From Geothermobacter hydrogeniphilus (GTDB lineage Bacteria > Desulfobacterota > Desulfuromonadia > Desulfuromonadales > Geothermobacteraceae), in the NCBI RefSeq assembly GCF_002093115.1, contig NZ_NAAD01000008.1, positions 79,707 through 143,706 of the forward strand: a stretch of 64,000 nt of DNA. The letters are read 5' to 3'. Made by a program: the position numbers and the translations under genes. Shown here in pieces: positions 47,252 to 58,619 of the stretch. The notes beneath the pieces are model-generated. The model was not told the DNA's origin, did not search any database, and saw nothing but the letters and a program-made list of their open reading frames with translations. The stretch's first letter is position 1, and each line of letters opens with the position of its first letter.

Positions 47252-48664
47252 ATGAGTAAAAGGCTTTTGCTTGCCGATGACAGTATTACCATCCAGAAAG
47301 TTATCGGCATCACCTTTGCCAATGAAGACTTTCAACTTGACATTGTCGACAACGGAGATGCCGCCCTGCAGAAGGCGCGGGTCGATCGTCCCGATCTGAT
47401 TCTGGCCGATGTCTACATGCCGGGTAAAAACGGTTATGAACTCTGCCGGGCCGTCAAGCAGGACCCCGGGTTGCAGGGTGTCCCGGTGCTGTTGTTGACC
47501 GGGACCTTCGAGCCGTTTGACGAAGACAAGGCCCGACAGGCCGGTGCGGATGACTGGATCTCCAAGCCGTTTGAATCCCAGGCCCTGATTGACAAGGTTG
47601 AAGAACTTCTGGCCACCGCCGCGATACCGGAAGCTGCGCCGGTTGCCCCGAGTGCTGCCGAGAGTATCGAACGCCCCGTGGTTGAGCCGGTTCGGGAGGT
47701 TTTCGAGCCCGCGGAGCCCGCGTCGGTCGATGTCGAACCGATTGTGGAGCTGGCTGAAGATGACCTCTGGGCCGAAGAAGATGCGTTTGACCTGGTCGAA
47801 CCTGACACTCCGGTTGCCGATATCGTGTCGGCGACCGATGCCGGCTCCGAAGTGTCATCCGTTGCCGACGATGATGTCTGGGGGGCGGTTTCCTTCGACG
47901 AAGATGAATTGCTGACGACCCCGGTGGAAGAGGTGACGACCGGCTTGGGAGCAGAGGCTCCACAGGTTGAAACCACGGCCGTTGACGCGACCGACATCTG
48001 GCAGGATACCGAAGAAGAGATCTTTGACCTTGATGATGTTGACATTATCGATGAAGAGGACCTGCTGGTTGATGAGGCCGCCGTCACGGCGGAGCCGGTC
48101 AGCGGTTTCGATCAAGCGTTTGGGGCTCCTGACGTACAGCCCGCCGCCCCGGTGGCTGAGCCCGCCGCTCCGGTAGCTGAGCCCGCTGCCCCGGTGGCTG
48201 AGCCCGCCGCCCCGGTGGTTGAGCCCGCCGCCCCGGTAGCTGAGCCCGCCGCCCCGGTAGCTGAGCCCGCCGCCCCGGTGGCTGAGCCCGTTGCCCCGGT
48301 GGCTGAGCCCGTTGCCCCGGTGGCTGAGCCTGCTGCCGCTTCGATTGAGCCGACTTCGGTGGGTGACGATACTTTCCAGTTGTCTGACGACCTGCCTGAA
48401 CAGGCTCCGGAGGTTGTTGAACCGGTCGCCCCCATCTCTGCGGATGAATTTACTGCTCCGGTCGAATCTTCCGCCGCTGTTGTCGAAGACCGGGTCGCGG
48501 CCCTGAGCGATGAGCAGCTTGAAGCCATTGTCGAGAAGGTCGCGTCAGCCGTTATCGAGCGTCTGGCGGGAACCATCCTCGAGAAGGTGGCCTGGGAGGT
48601 TGTCCCCGACCTGGCCGAGAACCTGATCAAGGAAGAAATCGGCAAGATCAAGGCTGCTGTTTAG
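47252..48664 (+). CDS. Response regulator with acidic repeat linker and helical C-terminus
   Basis: A 470-residue protein. A receiver domain (about 1-122) has LLADDS, the phospho-acceptor in LILADVYMPG (about residue 54) and the lysine in WISKPFES. A long acidic, Pro/Ala-rich linker follows (about 125-405), including about ten AEPAAPV heptads. The last 60 residues are helical (EAIVEKVASAVIERL, PDLAENLIKEEIGKIK), resembling the end domain of polar organiser or gliding-type scaffold proteins. No DNA-binding domain is present, so it works by protein contacts. AAGGAGG precedes the ATG. Confidence 0.85.
   Translation: MSKRLLLADDSITIQKVIGITFANEDFQLDIVDNGDAALQKARVDRPDLILADVYMPGKNGYELCRAVKQDPGLQGVPVLLLTGTFEPFDEDKARQAGADDWISKPFESQALIDKVEELLATAAIPEAAPVAPSAAESIERPVVEPVREVFEPAEPASVDVEPIVELAEDDLWAEEDAFDLVEPDTPVADIVSATDAGSEVSSVADDDVWGAVSFDEDELLTTPVEEVTTGLGAEAPQVETTAVDATDIWQDTEEEIFDLDDVDIIDEEDLLVDEAAVTAEPVSGFDQAFGAPDVQPAAPVAEPAAPVAEPAAPVAEPAAPVVEPAAPVAEPAAPVAEPAAPVAEPVAPVAEPVAPVAEPAAASIEPTSVGDDTFQLSDDLPEQAPEVVEPVAPISADEFTAPVESSAAVVEDRVAALSDEQLEAIVEKVASAVIERLAGTILEKVAWEVVPDLAENLIKEEIGKIKAAV
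48140..48335 (+). repeat. 21-bp in-frame tandem repeat in the response regulator gene
   Basis: Nine to ten near-identical 21-base units encoding AEPAAPV, with only a few substitutions (VEPAAPV, AEPVAPV). The near identity at DNA level points to recent expansion, so the number may differ among strains. Confidence 0.9.
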
Positions 48665-48724
48665 GCCCGGACGAGTCATCGTGAGAAAAGTCCGCCTTGA
48701 CGGCGGGCGTAGATATTGACGCTG

Positions 48725-48759
48725 GAAGTGGGGATTGCTAGAATCCCCACTTCTTTTTT
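48725..48759 (+). terminator. Rho-independent terminator after the response regulator
   Basis: GAAGTGGGGATT and AATCCCCACTTC form a perfect 12-base stem with a 5-base loop, followed by TTTTTT. Confidence 0.92.
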
Positions 48760-49222
48760 CGAGGGCGCCGGCTTTTTCATTAACCTGAATCCGTGAGTTT
48801 CTGTTGGATGGAGAGTGCAAGTGCTTGGTCTGAATGGGATTGCCAAAAATCTGAAGCGCACCCATAGGTTCGCTGGTGATTTTTGGGAATCCCAGGCAGG
48901 CCAATGACTTGTGCTGTCCGCCGACAAGGAACTCACGGATTCAGGATTACTCTGCGTTGCAGACCCGCTTCGCTTGTGCGACGTAGCTGCCGCTACGCCT
49001 CCGCGCTCATTGGGCTGCGCCTTGATTTGATAAAAAATCCGACGCCTTGAGACGGTGGTGCGGATATGGGCCTGCCCAACGTTGTTGAACCTTTGCCGGC
49101 CGGCTTCAGGATTACTCCGCGTTGCAGACCCGCTTCGCTTGTGTGTGCGACCTGGCGAACGCTACGCCTCCGCGCTCATTGGGCTGCGCCTTGGATTGAT
49201 AAGAAATCCGGCGCCTTGAGAC
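48760..49222 (+). repeat. Tandem repeat family B, locus 1 (about 165-bp units, interrupted)
   Basis: Two units of about 165 bases. Each has GCGTTGCAGACCCGCTTCGC, TACGCCTCCGCGCTCATTGG, GCTGCGCCTTG and a GCGCCTTGAGAC segment. The first unit is broken after CTTTTTCATTA by the 164-bp MITE-like element (48783-48946); the same spot is unbroken at 63804. This and the terminator fill the 630 bases before valS; no gene is seen. Confidence 0.85.
48783..48946 (-). mobile_element. 164-bp MITE-like element, copy 2
   Basis: The ends are ACCTGAATCCGTGAG and CTCACGGATTCAGGA, flanked by TTA direct repeats (48780-48782 and 48947-48949). It is inverted relative to the copy at 23321-23484 and has exactly the same length. 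It lies inside a family B repeat, so the empty site is known from 63804-63820. Confidence 0.88.
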
Positions 49223-49295
49223 TATCCTGGCCTGATCGTGTAATGTTGAAAAATTTCCAAGGCCGGTTGCAGGCCATGTAGAGAGGCTGTTGAAG

Positions 49296-51953
<2,658 letters not shown>

Positions 51954-51974
51954 AATAAGGTCCACCACCTCATC

Positions 51975-52019
51975 CATCAAAAGGGGGCCGGGAGTCAAAC
52001 TCCCGGCCCCCTTTTGATG
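51975..52019. terminator. Strong bidirectional terminator after valS
   Basis: A perfect stem of 21 bases (51975-51995 with 51999-52019), centred on GGGGGCCGGGAG and its complement, with CTTTTGATG and AAAA edges. Confidence 0.9.
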
Positions 52020-52190
52020 AAAACTGGTGACGTCGCAAAAACTCATCATCGGCAGCGTTGCTGTGCCTGCACTCTCCTTTCCGAATACGCATTTGTTCCG
52101 GCATCGTAGACAAAATCCATAAATCTATTCAAAAGCAAGATCAGTTTTTTGAAAAAGTTTGTCATATTGGGGCGGTGAACGGTTTTCTGC

Positions 52191-53132
52191 TCAGACATAA
52201 ACCAGCCTGGCGGCATCCAGGGTCGGTTCGCCATCCCAGCGGTAGGCGCACAGCACCCCGTCTTTGGCCACGCTGAAATCGACACAGGCGGCATTAGGCG
52301 CGAGCAGGCGGACCGGCGGTTCCATCCAGTAGTGGCCGAAGAAGACCGGTTTCTCCTCGCGCGGATAGATGTTCCGGCCGTTGCTCTTCAGGGGCAGCTC
52401 CGGGATGGCGGCGAGCTGACTCTCCGGCAGCATGGCGATCTCGCGGTAGCTGGCCGCGCTGCTCTGCCACCAGCGGGTGCGGATCTCGCGGCGATAGTGG
52501 CCGTCCTTGTCGTGGAAACCGTGTCCGGCGGGCAGTTCTATTTCCGACCCCTTGAGCAGAGTTTCAGCGCAGACGTGTTCCGGGGTGCCCGGTGTGGCCG
52601 ACTGCAGCAGGAAGGCGTCATCGAGCTGGAAGCTACTTCTCATTCCGCCCCTGCGTTCCAGGGCTTGGACCAGCCGGCCATCCCATTCGGCATGCACGGC
52701 GCGCACGCCGTCCAGGTCCAGGAACAGGGGCAGGGTTCTGAACCAGGCCAGTGTTTCCGCCAGGAGCTGCGGCCGGCCGGAGAACTCGTCCAGGAAACTG
52801 CGGTGCTGGCGGTTGTTCTTCGCCGTGTGCGGCCGCAGCGGCTCGCCCGTTTCCGGGTGGCGGCTGTGGTAGCAGAGGGCGTTGTACTCGTGGTTGCCCA
52901 TCACCGCTCGGGCCGAGCCGGCGTCGACCATGGCACGGACCAGGTTCAGCACCGCGATGTTGTCCGGCCCCCGGTCGATGAAGTCTCCGGTGAACAGTAC
53001 CGTCCGCTGTGGATGTTGGAAGCTGCCGTCCCGCCTGGTGTAACCGAGTTTCTTCAACAGGGCGATCAGCTTGTCGGCATGGCCGTGAATATCGCCGATG
53101 ATGTCGCAGCCGGCCAGTCCTGAGCCGCTCAT
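52191..53132 (-). CDS. Metallophosphoesterase (PrpE/PP2A-like)
   Basis: A 313-residue calcineurin-like phosphoesterase. Metal motifs are DIIGDIHGHADKL (about 10-22), TGDFIDRGPDN (about 48-58) and GNHEYNAL (about 79-86). Such proteins act as protein-Ser/Thr phosphatases or on diadenosine polyphosphates; the substrate cannot be read from sequence. GGAAGAAC lies before the ATG. It lies downstream of a WYL regulator gene and close to a copy of that gene's operator-like palindrome. Confidence 0.9.
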   Translation of the reverse strand: MSGSGLAGCDIIGDIHGHADKLIALLKKLGYTRRDGSFQHPQRTVLFTGDFIDRGPDNIAVLNLVRAMVDAGSARAVMGNHEYNALCYHSRHPETGEPLRPHTAKNNRQHRSFLDEFSGRPQLLAETLAWFRTLPLFLDLDGVRAVHAEWDGRLVQALERRGGMRSSFQLDDAFLLQSATPGTPEHVCAETLLKGSEIELPAGHGFHDKDGHYRREIRTRWWQSSAASYREIAMLPESQLAAIPELPLKSNGRNIYPREEKPVFFGHYWMEPPVRLLAPNAACVDFSVAKDGVLCAYRWDGEPTLDAARLVYV

Positions 53133-53469
53133 AAGGTTCTTCCGGCATGGATGAGAAGAGGGGTGAGGGATTGCAACAACGGCCTCCTTTCAGGTTCCGT
53201 CGATGGCGACGGTTTGAATCTGCTTGGGGTGAAAAAAATCCTTCAGCGGTCCTTTTCGGTTTTTCCGCAGTTCAGCGACCTCACCTCGGAAGAGGAACTT
53301 TTCGACCTGAGTTTCAAACACCCGGGGGCTCCGTTGGCAGAACATCCTTTAACCGCCTTTGATGACAGAAAGAAGAACCTTGCATGACCATCTATAGTTG
53401 AGCGGTGCGACAGTCGGTGTCGCATGGAGCGGTCGATTTGGGAAAGATGCCTTCTGCGACGTGAAGATT
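53133..53469. other. Intergenic region between the WYL regulator and phosphoesterase genes
   Basis: About 337 bases. A rightward open frame (53151-53387) has no ribosome site and matches nothing I know. The notable site is the palindrome at 53406-53424. The promoter of the phosphoesterase is probably here. Confidence 0.45.
53406..53424. promoter_or_regulatory. Operator-like palindrome, copy 1
   Basis: TGCGACA-GTCGG-TGTCGCA, a perfect 7-base inverted repeat with a 5-base spacer. The same core (GCGACA-N5-TGTCGC) lies in front of the WYL gene at 54505-54521. Confidence 0.65.
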
Positions 53470-54468
53470 TTAAGTCTCCCGGTAGATTTGGGAGAGGCGC
53501 CCTGCGATCTCACGAAACTCCCGGCGTAGCGCTGCAGGACCCAGCACCTCGACCTGGTCGCCGAACCCGAGCAGCCACCAGCGCAACTGGTGGCTGTCAA
53601 GGACGGTCGCTTCAAGGAGGATTCGGTCGTCCTTGGCGGCGGTGATGGTCTGGTCTTCACTGAGACGGCGCTCTTCGAGATGGCGGGAGATTTCGGCGGC
53701 GAAGCGGGCGCGCAGGCGGATGGTTTTACCTTCTTCGATCGGCCACTCGAAGCGGCCGGCGCGGATGTGCCGGTCGAGATCGAACCCGGCCGGACGTTCG
53801 ACGGGCTGTTCCAGCCGTTCCGTCGTGACGAAGCGGTGCAGGGCGAAGTGGCGGACATCCTCATAGCCGTCGATCCGGGCCACCAGGTAGATGACCGCGT
53901 CGGAGAAGACCAGCCCCAGGGGATGGAACAACAACTTCTTCTCCCGGTTGTCGACCGCCGCCCGGTAGTTGCCGCTGAAACAGCGGTCGCGGAACAGGGC
54001 CTCGGTAATTACGTCAAGGACCTGCTCCGGGATGTCGGGCGGCAGCAGCGGCTGGGTGCGCGAAACCAGCTTGACCTTCTCCGGCCAGCTGCTGTGGCCA
54101 CTGTCGGACAGCTCGTCGAGAATGGAGGCGGCACGCCTGAAATGCCCGTCCAGGCTACGCACGCACTGGCCGGGGAGCATGCGGAGCATGAAGGTTTCGA
54201 CCATCCGCAGGGTGAGGGCCGCGCTGCTGTCCATGCCGGGGACATCGAACACCTCGGCATCCTGCTGCCAGGACCAGCCGGAGGGTTTGCGGCCGTCGGT
54301 CACCAGGGGAAACTCGCGCGAAAGCTTGTCGAGGTCGCGCTGAATGGTACGCCGGGTGGTGGTGTACCCTCGGGAGTCGAGCCGTTGTTCGATTTCGGAG
54401 GTACTGACGCGCCGCGGGTAACGCGGGATCATGCGCAGCATCTGCCAGTGGCGCAGCAGGGTTTCCAT
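53470..54468 (-). CDS. WYL-domain transcriptional regulator
   Basis: A 332-residue regulator: N-terminal winged helix (METLLRHWQMLRMI through TTRRTIQRDLDKLS), WYL ligand-binding domain (FHPLGLVFSDAVIYLVARI, FALHRFVT) and a C-terminal dimer domain (LRWWLLGFGDQVEVLGP). WYL proteins often sense nucleic acids or nucleotides and control DNA-damage or defence genes. The ATG at 54468 has GAGGAGAAAACGG ahead; the TTG at 54486 is rejected. Confidence 0.92.
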   Translation of the reverse strand: METLLRHWQMLRMIPRYPRRVSTSEIEQRLDSRGYTTTRRTIQRDLDKLSREFPLVTDGRKPSGWSWQQDAEVFDVPGMDSSAALTLRMVETFMLRMLPGQCVRSLDGHFRRAASILDELSDSGHSSWPEKVKLVSRTQPLLPPDIPEQVLDVITEALFRDRCFSGNYRAAVDNREKKLLFHPLGLVFSDAVIYLVARIDGYEDVRHFALHRFVTTERLEQPVERPAGFDLDRHIRAGRFEWPIEEGKTIRLRARFAAEISRHLEERRLSEDQTITAAKDDRILLEATVLDSHQLRWWLLGFGDQVEVLGPAALRREFREIAGRLSQIYRET

Positions 54469-54504
54469 CCGTTTTCTCCTCGGCAAAGATGAGACGACAT
54501 CAGG

Positions 54505-54521
54505 GCGACAGGTATTGTCGC
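54505..54521. promoter_or_regulatory. Operator-like palindrome, copy 2, upstream of the WYL gene
   Basis: GCGACA-GGTAT-TGTCGC, 37 bases before the WYL start. Same half-sites and same 5-base spacing as at 53406-53424, as expected for an autoregulated gene. Confidence 0.65.
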
Positions 54522-54661
54522 ATCAAGAATTGGGGGGTGTCCAGTTTAAGTCTGCAGACAGAGTTGAAAAACCGGGATAAACGCCATGCCTGGCCCTGAT
54601 CCGGCGAAGTTCTTTCCGGCTTGTACTCTTCATTCGGCATGACAACCGATTCCGGGCGTTG

Positions 54662-56962
54662 TCACCCGGCCTGGGTGGTGTGCAGGATATCAATCAGGTG
54701 GGAGCGAATGGCGATGCTGTCACCCAGTTTGAGGACTTTGTCGGCGGCGTTTTCGGCCGTGGGCAGGTCGAGGTCACGCAGAAAAGCCTTGGTGCGTGGA
54801 ATGAAGGGCGCCGGCATCGAGAATTCGCGCAGGCCGAGACCGACCAGGGCCAGCAGGTTGAGTGGATCGGTCGCCATTTCTCCGCAGAGACACAGCCCCT
54901 TGTCGTGTTCGGCGGCGACTTCGCAGATGCAGCGAATGGCCTGCAGCACCGCCGGATGCAGTGGATCATAATACTTGTTGACCAGCGGATTGTTGCGGTC
55001 GGCGGCGAGCAGATACTGCACCAGGTCGTTGGTTCCGAGGGCGAAAAAGTCGACCAGTTCCGCGAGCTGGTGGGCGATATGGATTGTTGCCGGGACTTCG
55101 ATCATGACTCCCAGCGGCATGTTTTCGGCGAAGGGAATGCCTTCTTCACTGAGGGTCTGCTTCGCCTGGCTGACCACCGCCCGACAGGCCTTGACCTCTT
55201 CGATACTGGAGATCATCGGGAACAGCATCTTCACCGGGCCATGGATGCCGGCCATCAGGATTGCCTCGATCTGGGTGCTGAAAATGTCCGGGTTGTCGAG
55301 CGATACGCGCACCGACCTCCAGCCCATGAACGGATTGTCTTCGGCGGGCGGGGCAAAATAGGGCAGCACCTTGTCGCCGCCGATATCAAGGGTGCGGATG
55401 GTGATCGGCTGACCGGCAAAGCCTTCCACGACCTTGCGGTAAAGGCGGTACTGGTCCTGCCGGTCGGGGAAGTCCCCGCGTGCCATGTAGGGGAACTCGG
55501 TCCGGTAGAGGCCGACGCCGGAGGCCCCGTTGCGCAACGCGACATCGACATCGCTGACCAGGCCGATATTGGCCCGCAGGGTGATACCGGTGCCGTCCCG
55601 GGTGATCGCGGGCAGGTCGCGCAGGCCGTCGAGTTTGTGCAGCTCGCGGTTGCGGTCTTCCTCCAGGCGGCGATATTCCTCGACAATGTGTTCGGCCGGC
55701 CGGATGTAGAAGGTTCCCGAGTTGGCATCGAGAATGACCGGGGCTTCCGGTTCCAGTTTCCGCAGCAGCCCTTTGACTCCGACCAGGGCCGGGATGCCGA
55801 GCGATTTGGCCATGATGACCGCGTGCGAGTTGTTTTCACCGGCCTCGGTGACGATACCGAGGATCTGTTCATGGTCGAGGGCCGCCATGTCGGAGGGCAG
55901 CAGTTCCCGGGCGACGATGACCCCCGGCGTCTTCAGATGCAGGGACTGTTGTTCGTGGTCCACCAGGCTCGCCAGGATCCGTCGGCCGATGTCGTCCATG
56001 TCGGCGGCGCGTTCCCGCAGGTAGGCGTCTTCCATGTTGCTGAAGGCAGCCAGGTAGTCGCCGACCACCTTTTTCAGGGCATAGGGAGCGCTGTGTCCCC
56101 TGGCGATTTCGCCGTCCAGTTTGTCCAGGAAACTGCGGTCCTCGAGGATCATCAGGTGGGTATGGAAGATGGCGGCATCCTCGTCGTTGAGCCGTTCGCT
56201 CACCCGTTTCTCCAGAAACAGGGTCTGGATACGGGTTTTTTCCAGGGCATCATGCAGCCGTTGCCGTTCCTGTCGCGGGTCGATGCCGTCTTCATCGAGA
56301 ATGTCGGTAAAACCGAGGCGTTCATCGAGCAGATGGGCAGGGCCGATGGCGACTCCCGGGGAGGCGACTTGTCCCTTGAGGACCGGATGGGGCTCCTTTT
56401 CCGGTTCCTGTCTGTTTTCCTCTTCCTCGATTCCCGGCAGCATGTCTCCACGGGCCTGCAGGGTGTCGAGCAGGCGGGCATTGACGACGATGGAGGCAAC
56501 CTGGAAGGCAATGGTCGACAGGGCGCTGATTTCTTTTTCAGTGAAGTCGCGCCGTTCGGTGGTCTGGATGACAATCACCCCGAGCGGCTGCCTGCGGTCG
56601 AACAGCGGGATGCCGAGAAAGGAGTGGTAGCGCTCTTCGCCGGTCTCGGCGAAGTACCGGTAGCGGGGATGGGATTCCGGCTCCTGGATCGATACCACCC
56701 GTCCTTCGTCGACGGCCAGTCCGGCCAGGCCTTCATGGACGCCCATGCTGACCTTGCCGACGGCGCCGGCCGCGAGCCCGCAGGTAGCACGCAGCCGCAG
56801 CGTGCGCTGGTCGTCATCAAGCAGATAGATGGAACAGACTTCGGACTTCATTCGTCGCGCGACCAGGGAGACGATATTGGTCAGGGTTTCGTCGAGGTCG
56901 TGCGACTGAAGGATGAGAGCGCTGATATCTTCGAGGGTGCGCAACCCGAGTTGTTCCGGCAT
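54662..56962 (-). CDS. ptsP: Phosphoenolpyruvate-protein phosphotransferase of the nitrogen PTS (enzyme I Ntr)
   Basis: A 766-residue protein: GAF domain (about 1-150), then the enzyme I N-terminal domain with the phospho-His region NSHAVIMAKSLGIPALVG (about residue 385) and the PEP-binding barrel (TIRTLDIGGDKVLPYF, GVMIEVPA, LCGEMATDP). It takes phosphate from PEP and passes it to NPr. No NPr or EIIA gene is seen nearby. Confidence 0.96.
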   Translation of the reverse strand: MPEQLGLRTLEDISALILQSHDLDETLTNIVSLVARRMKSEVCSIYLLDDDQRTLRLRATCGLAAGAVGKVSMGVHEGLAGLAVDEGRVVSIQEPESHPRYRYFAETGEERYHSFLGIPLFDRRQPLGVIVIQTTERRDFTEKEISALSTIAFQVASIVVNARLLDTLQARGDMLPGIEEEENRQEPEKEPHPVLKGQVASPGVAIGPAHLLDERLGFTDILDEDGIDPRQERQRLHDALEKTRIQTLFLEKRVSERLNDEDAAIFHTHLMILEDRSFLDKLDGEIARGHSAPYALKKVVGDYLAAFSNMEDAYLRERAADMDDIGRRILASLVDHEQQSLHLKTPGVIVARELLPSDMAALDHEQILGIVTEAGENNSHAVIMAKSLGIPALVGVKGLLRKLEPEAPVILDANSGTFYIRPAEHIVEEYRRLEEDRNRELHKLDGLRDLPAITRDGTGITLRANIGLVSDVDVALRNGASGVGLYRTEFPYMARGDFPDRQDQYRLYRKVVEGFAGQPITIRTLDIGGDKVLPYFAPPAEDNPFMGWRSVRVSLDNPDIFSTQIEAILMAGIHGPVKMLFPMISSIEEVKACRAVVSQAKQTLSEEGIPFAENMPLGVMIEVPATIHIAHQLAELVDFFALGTNDLVQYLLAADRNNPLVNKYYDPLHPAVLQAIRCICEVAAEHDKGLCLCGEMATDPLNLLALVGLGLREFSMPAPFIPRTKAFLRDLDLPTAENAADKVLKLGDSIAIRSHLIDILHTTQAG

Positions 56963-57000
56963 GGTCTGTTCCCGCTGTCAGGGTGTTGAAACGTCAGGTT

Positions 57001-57119
57001 CCCCGGGTTGAGCAAAAATGTCCGGATGCCAGGCGTCCGCCCCCCCAACGGCATAAGGCGTACCGGAAGGTACGTCGTTGACGCGGGGAAGGTGGCCGCA
57101 GATGGGTGTTTTTCATCAG
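57001..57119 (-). repeat. Dispersed repeat, family D, copy 2
   Basis: About 119 bases matching 13868-13993 in opposite orientation (CGTACCGGAAGGTACG core). It lies between ptsP and the terminator of the candidate small RNA. Confidence 0.75.
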
Positions 57120-57166
57120 ACGGCTGAAATTGTGTCCCATGATAGCCAATCACTCGCTGAAACGGC

Positions 57167-57209
57167 AAAAAAAAACGCCGCCCGGGGGAGAGAGGTCCCG
57201 GTGCGGCGT
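57167..57209 (-). terminator. Rho-independent terminator, leftward
   Basis: ACGCCGC (57175-57181) pairs with GCGGCGT (57203-57209), extended inside by CCGGG/CCCGG after a one-base bulge. In leftward reading nine T follow directly (57175-57167). Confidence 0.88.
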
Positions 57210-57261
57210 ATAAAGGGGCAGGAGTTTTTGTATCAGTCCTTGGAATCCCCGACATGTTGAC
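57167..57261 (-). ncRNA. Candidate sigma54-dependent small RNA
   Basis: A leftward transcript of about 95 bases is predicted between a sigma54 promoter (57273-57288, start expected near 57261) and a classic terminator (57175-57209 plus nine T). The body can fold with GGGG/CCCC and AGGA/TCCT pairs before the terminator stem. The only open frame runs straight through the terminator and has no ribosome site, so a protein is unlikely. The terminator could instead end a read-through transcript from the ABC genes 400 bases upstream. I know no named family for it. Confidence 0.55.
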
Positions 57262-57272
57262 AAATTTACTAA

Positions 57273-57288
57273 GCAATCGGCGTGCCAA
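57273..57288 (-). promoter_or_regulatory. Sigma54 (-24/-12) promoter
   Basis: Leftward reading gives TTGGCACG-CCGA-TTGC, an exact match to the consensus TGGCACG-N4-TTGC with the GG and GC doublets in the required 12-base register. No protein start follows before the terminator 65 bases on. Confidence 0.8.
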
Positions 57289-57466
57289 CATTAATTTTGT
57301 GTCGGGCCGGCGGGTTGTGGCCTGTTTTTGCCTGTTTTTGTGGCTGAAACTGGCGAAAACGGCTGATTTTCACCGCACCCTGTTCCGGGGAGGATGTCGC
57401 CACGGGGCGTTGGTCGTCATTTCGACATCTGCGTTCAGTGGTAAGACCATTTGGTGGTGTGCCGCT

Positions 57467-57498
57467 GCTGACACACTGTGCAGGGTTGGTGTGTCAGC
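57467..57498. promoter_or_regulatory. Inverted repeat, possible enhancer-binding site
   Basis: GCTGACACAC (57467-57476) and GTGTGTCAGC (57489-57498) are perfect 10-base arms with a 12-base spacer, about 205-240 bases upstream of the sigma54 start site, where activators of this class usually bind. The rest of 57300-57614 shows no gene. Confidence 0.55.
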
Positions 57499-57614
57499 CG
57501 GGTCTCAGTTGTTTCCATTCAGCATGAATTTGCTGCTTCCGGTATGACCAATTGTCGCGGCCGGTACCGGTGAACGGGCTACAGGCCGTTGGAGTTCAGT
57601 TGTCTGGGGTGCCG

Positions 57615-58619
57615 TCAGGAGTCTGACGGCCGGTTGCGGAATTTGCCGACTTTTTCACTGAAATGACAGGCGGAGAGATGCCCGGGAGCCTGCTCTTCGA
57701 GAGCGGGCTCCTGTTGGCTGCAGATCTCTTCGGCATAGGGGCAGCGGGGATGAAAGGTACAGCCGCTCGGTGGTGAGATGGGGGAGGGGACTTCTCCTCT
57801 GAGATGGTGCGGTTTGCGTTTCCGTTGCGGGTCAGGCTCGGGAATGGCGTTGAGCAGGGCTTCACTGTAGGGATGCCGCGGTGCCCGGTAGATTTCGATG
57901 GCCGATGCCAACTCGACGATGCGGCCGAGGTACATGACCGCGACCCGGTCGCTGATGTGCTCGACCACTGCCAGGTCATGGGCGATGAAAAGATAGGCCA
58001 GGTTGAATTCCTTCTGGATATCGCGCAGCAGGTTGATGACCTGGGCCTGGATCGACAGGTCGAGGGCCGAGACCGGTTCGTCGGCGATGATCAGCTTCGG
58101 TTGCACCGCCAGCGCCCGGGCGATGCCGATCCGTTGACGCTGCCCGCCGGAGAATTCGTGAGGATAGCGCGACAGATGCTCGGGACGCAGGCCGACCCGT
58201 TCGGCAAGGTCGGTGACGGCTTCCGACAGTTTGCCGTTGGTGACCAGACGATGCAGTTTGAATGGCTCGGCGAGGATGTCGAAGACCTTCTTGCGTGGGT
58301 TCAGCGAAGAGAAGGGGTCCTGGAAAATCATCTGCAGATCGCGCCTGATCGGCCGCAGCTGGCGCTGGCTCAGGGTGGCGATATCCTGCCCCTGAAAACG
58401 GATCTCACCCTGATCGGGGTCGATCAGACGCAGGATCAGGCGCCCGGTGGTTGATTTTCCGCATCCCGATTCTCCAACCAGTCCCAGGGTTTCGCCGGGG
58501 AAAATCTCGAAACTGATGCCCGCCACCGCCTGCAGTTTCCGCACCGGACCGCCGAGCGGACCCCCCTTGACGGTAAAGGATTTTCGCAGATCACTGACTT
58601 TCAGCAGCGGTGTTGTCAT
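57615..58619 (-). CDS. dppF: Dipeptide/oligopeptide ABC transporter ATPase (DppF/OppF type)
   Basis: A 334-residue ATPase. Walker A is [13 protein letters not shown], signature [15 protein letters not shown], Walker [13 protein letters not shown], and the C-terminal oligopeptide-type extension has [15 protein letters not shown]. The start overlaps the dppD-like stop (ATGA). Confidence 0.92.
   Translation of the reverse strand: MTTPLLKVSDLRKSFTVKGGPLGGPVRKLQAVAGISFEIFPGETLGLVGESGCGKSTTGRLILRLIDPDQGEIRFQGQDIATLSQRQLRPIRRDLQMIFQDPFSSLNPRKKVFDILAEPFKLHRLVTNGKLSEAVTDLAERVGLRPEHLSRYPHEFSGGQRQRIGIARALAVQPKLIIADEPVSALDLSIQAQVINLLRDIQKEFNLAYLFIAHDLAVVEHISDRVAVMYLGRIVELASAIEIYRAPRHPYSEALLNAIPEPDPQRKRKPHHLRGEVPSPISPPSGCTFHPRCPYAEEICSQQEPALEEQAPGHLSACHFSEKVGKFRNRPSDS

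Noticed and set aside
48112..48651. Leftward frame rich in GSATGAA opposite the response regulator
   Set aside because: It is the mirror of the AEPAAPV repeat and has no support of its own.
48760..49222. CRISPR array reading of the tandem repeats
   Set aside because: Units are about 165 bases with no short repeat/unique spacer pattern, and no cas genes are present.
53151..53387. Rightward 78-residue open frame between the phosphoesterase and WYL genes
   Set aside because: No ribosome site, no recognisable family, and it faces against both neighbours; kept only as intergenic sequence.
56881..57291. Leftward 136-residue open frame over the small-RNA region
   Set aside because: It reads through the terminator and a repeat copy and has no ribosome site.
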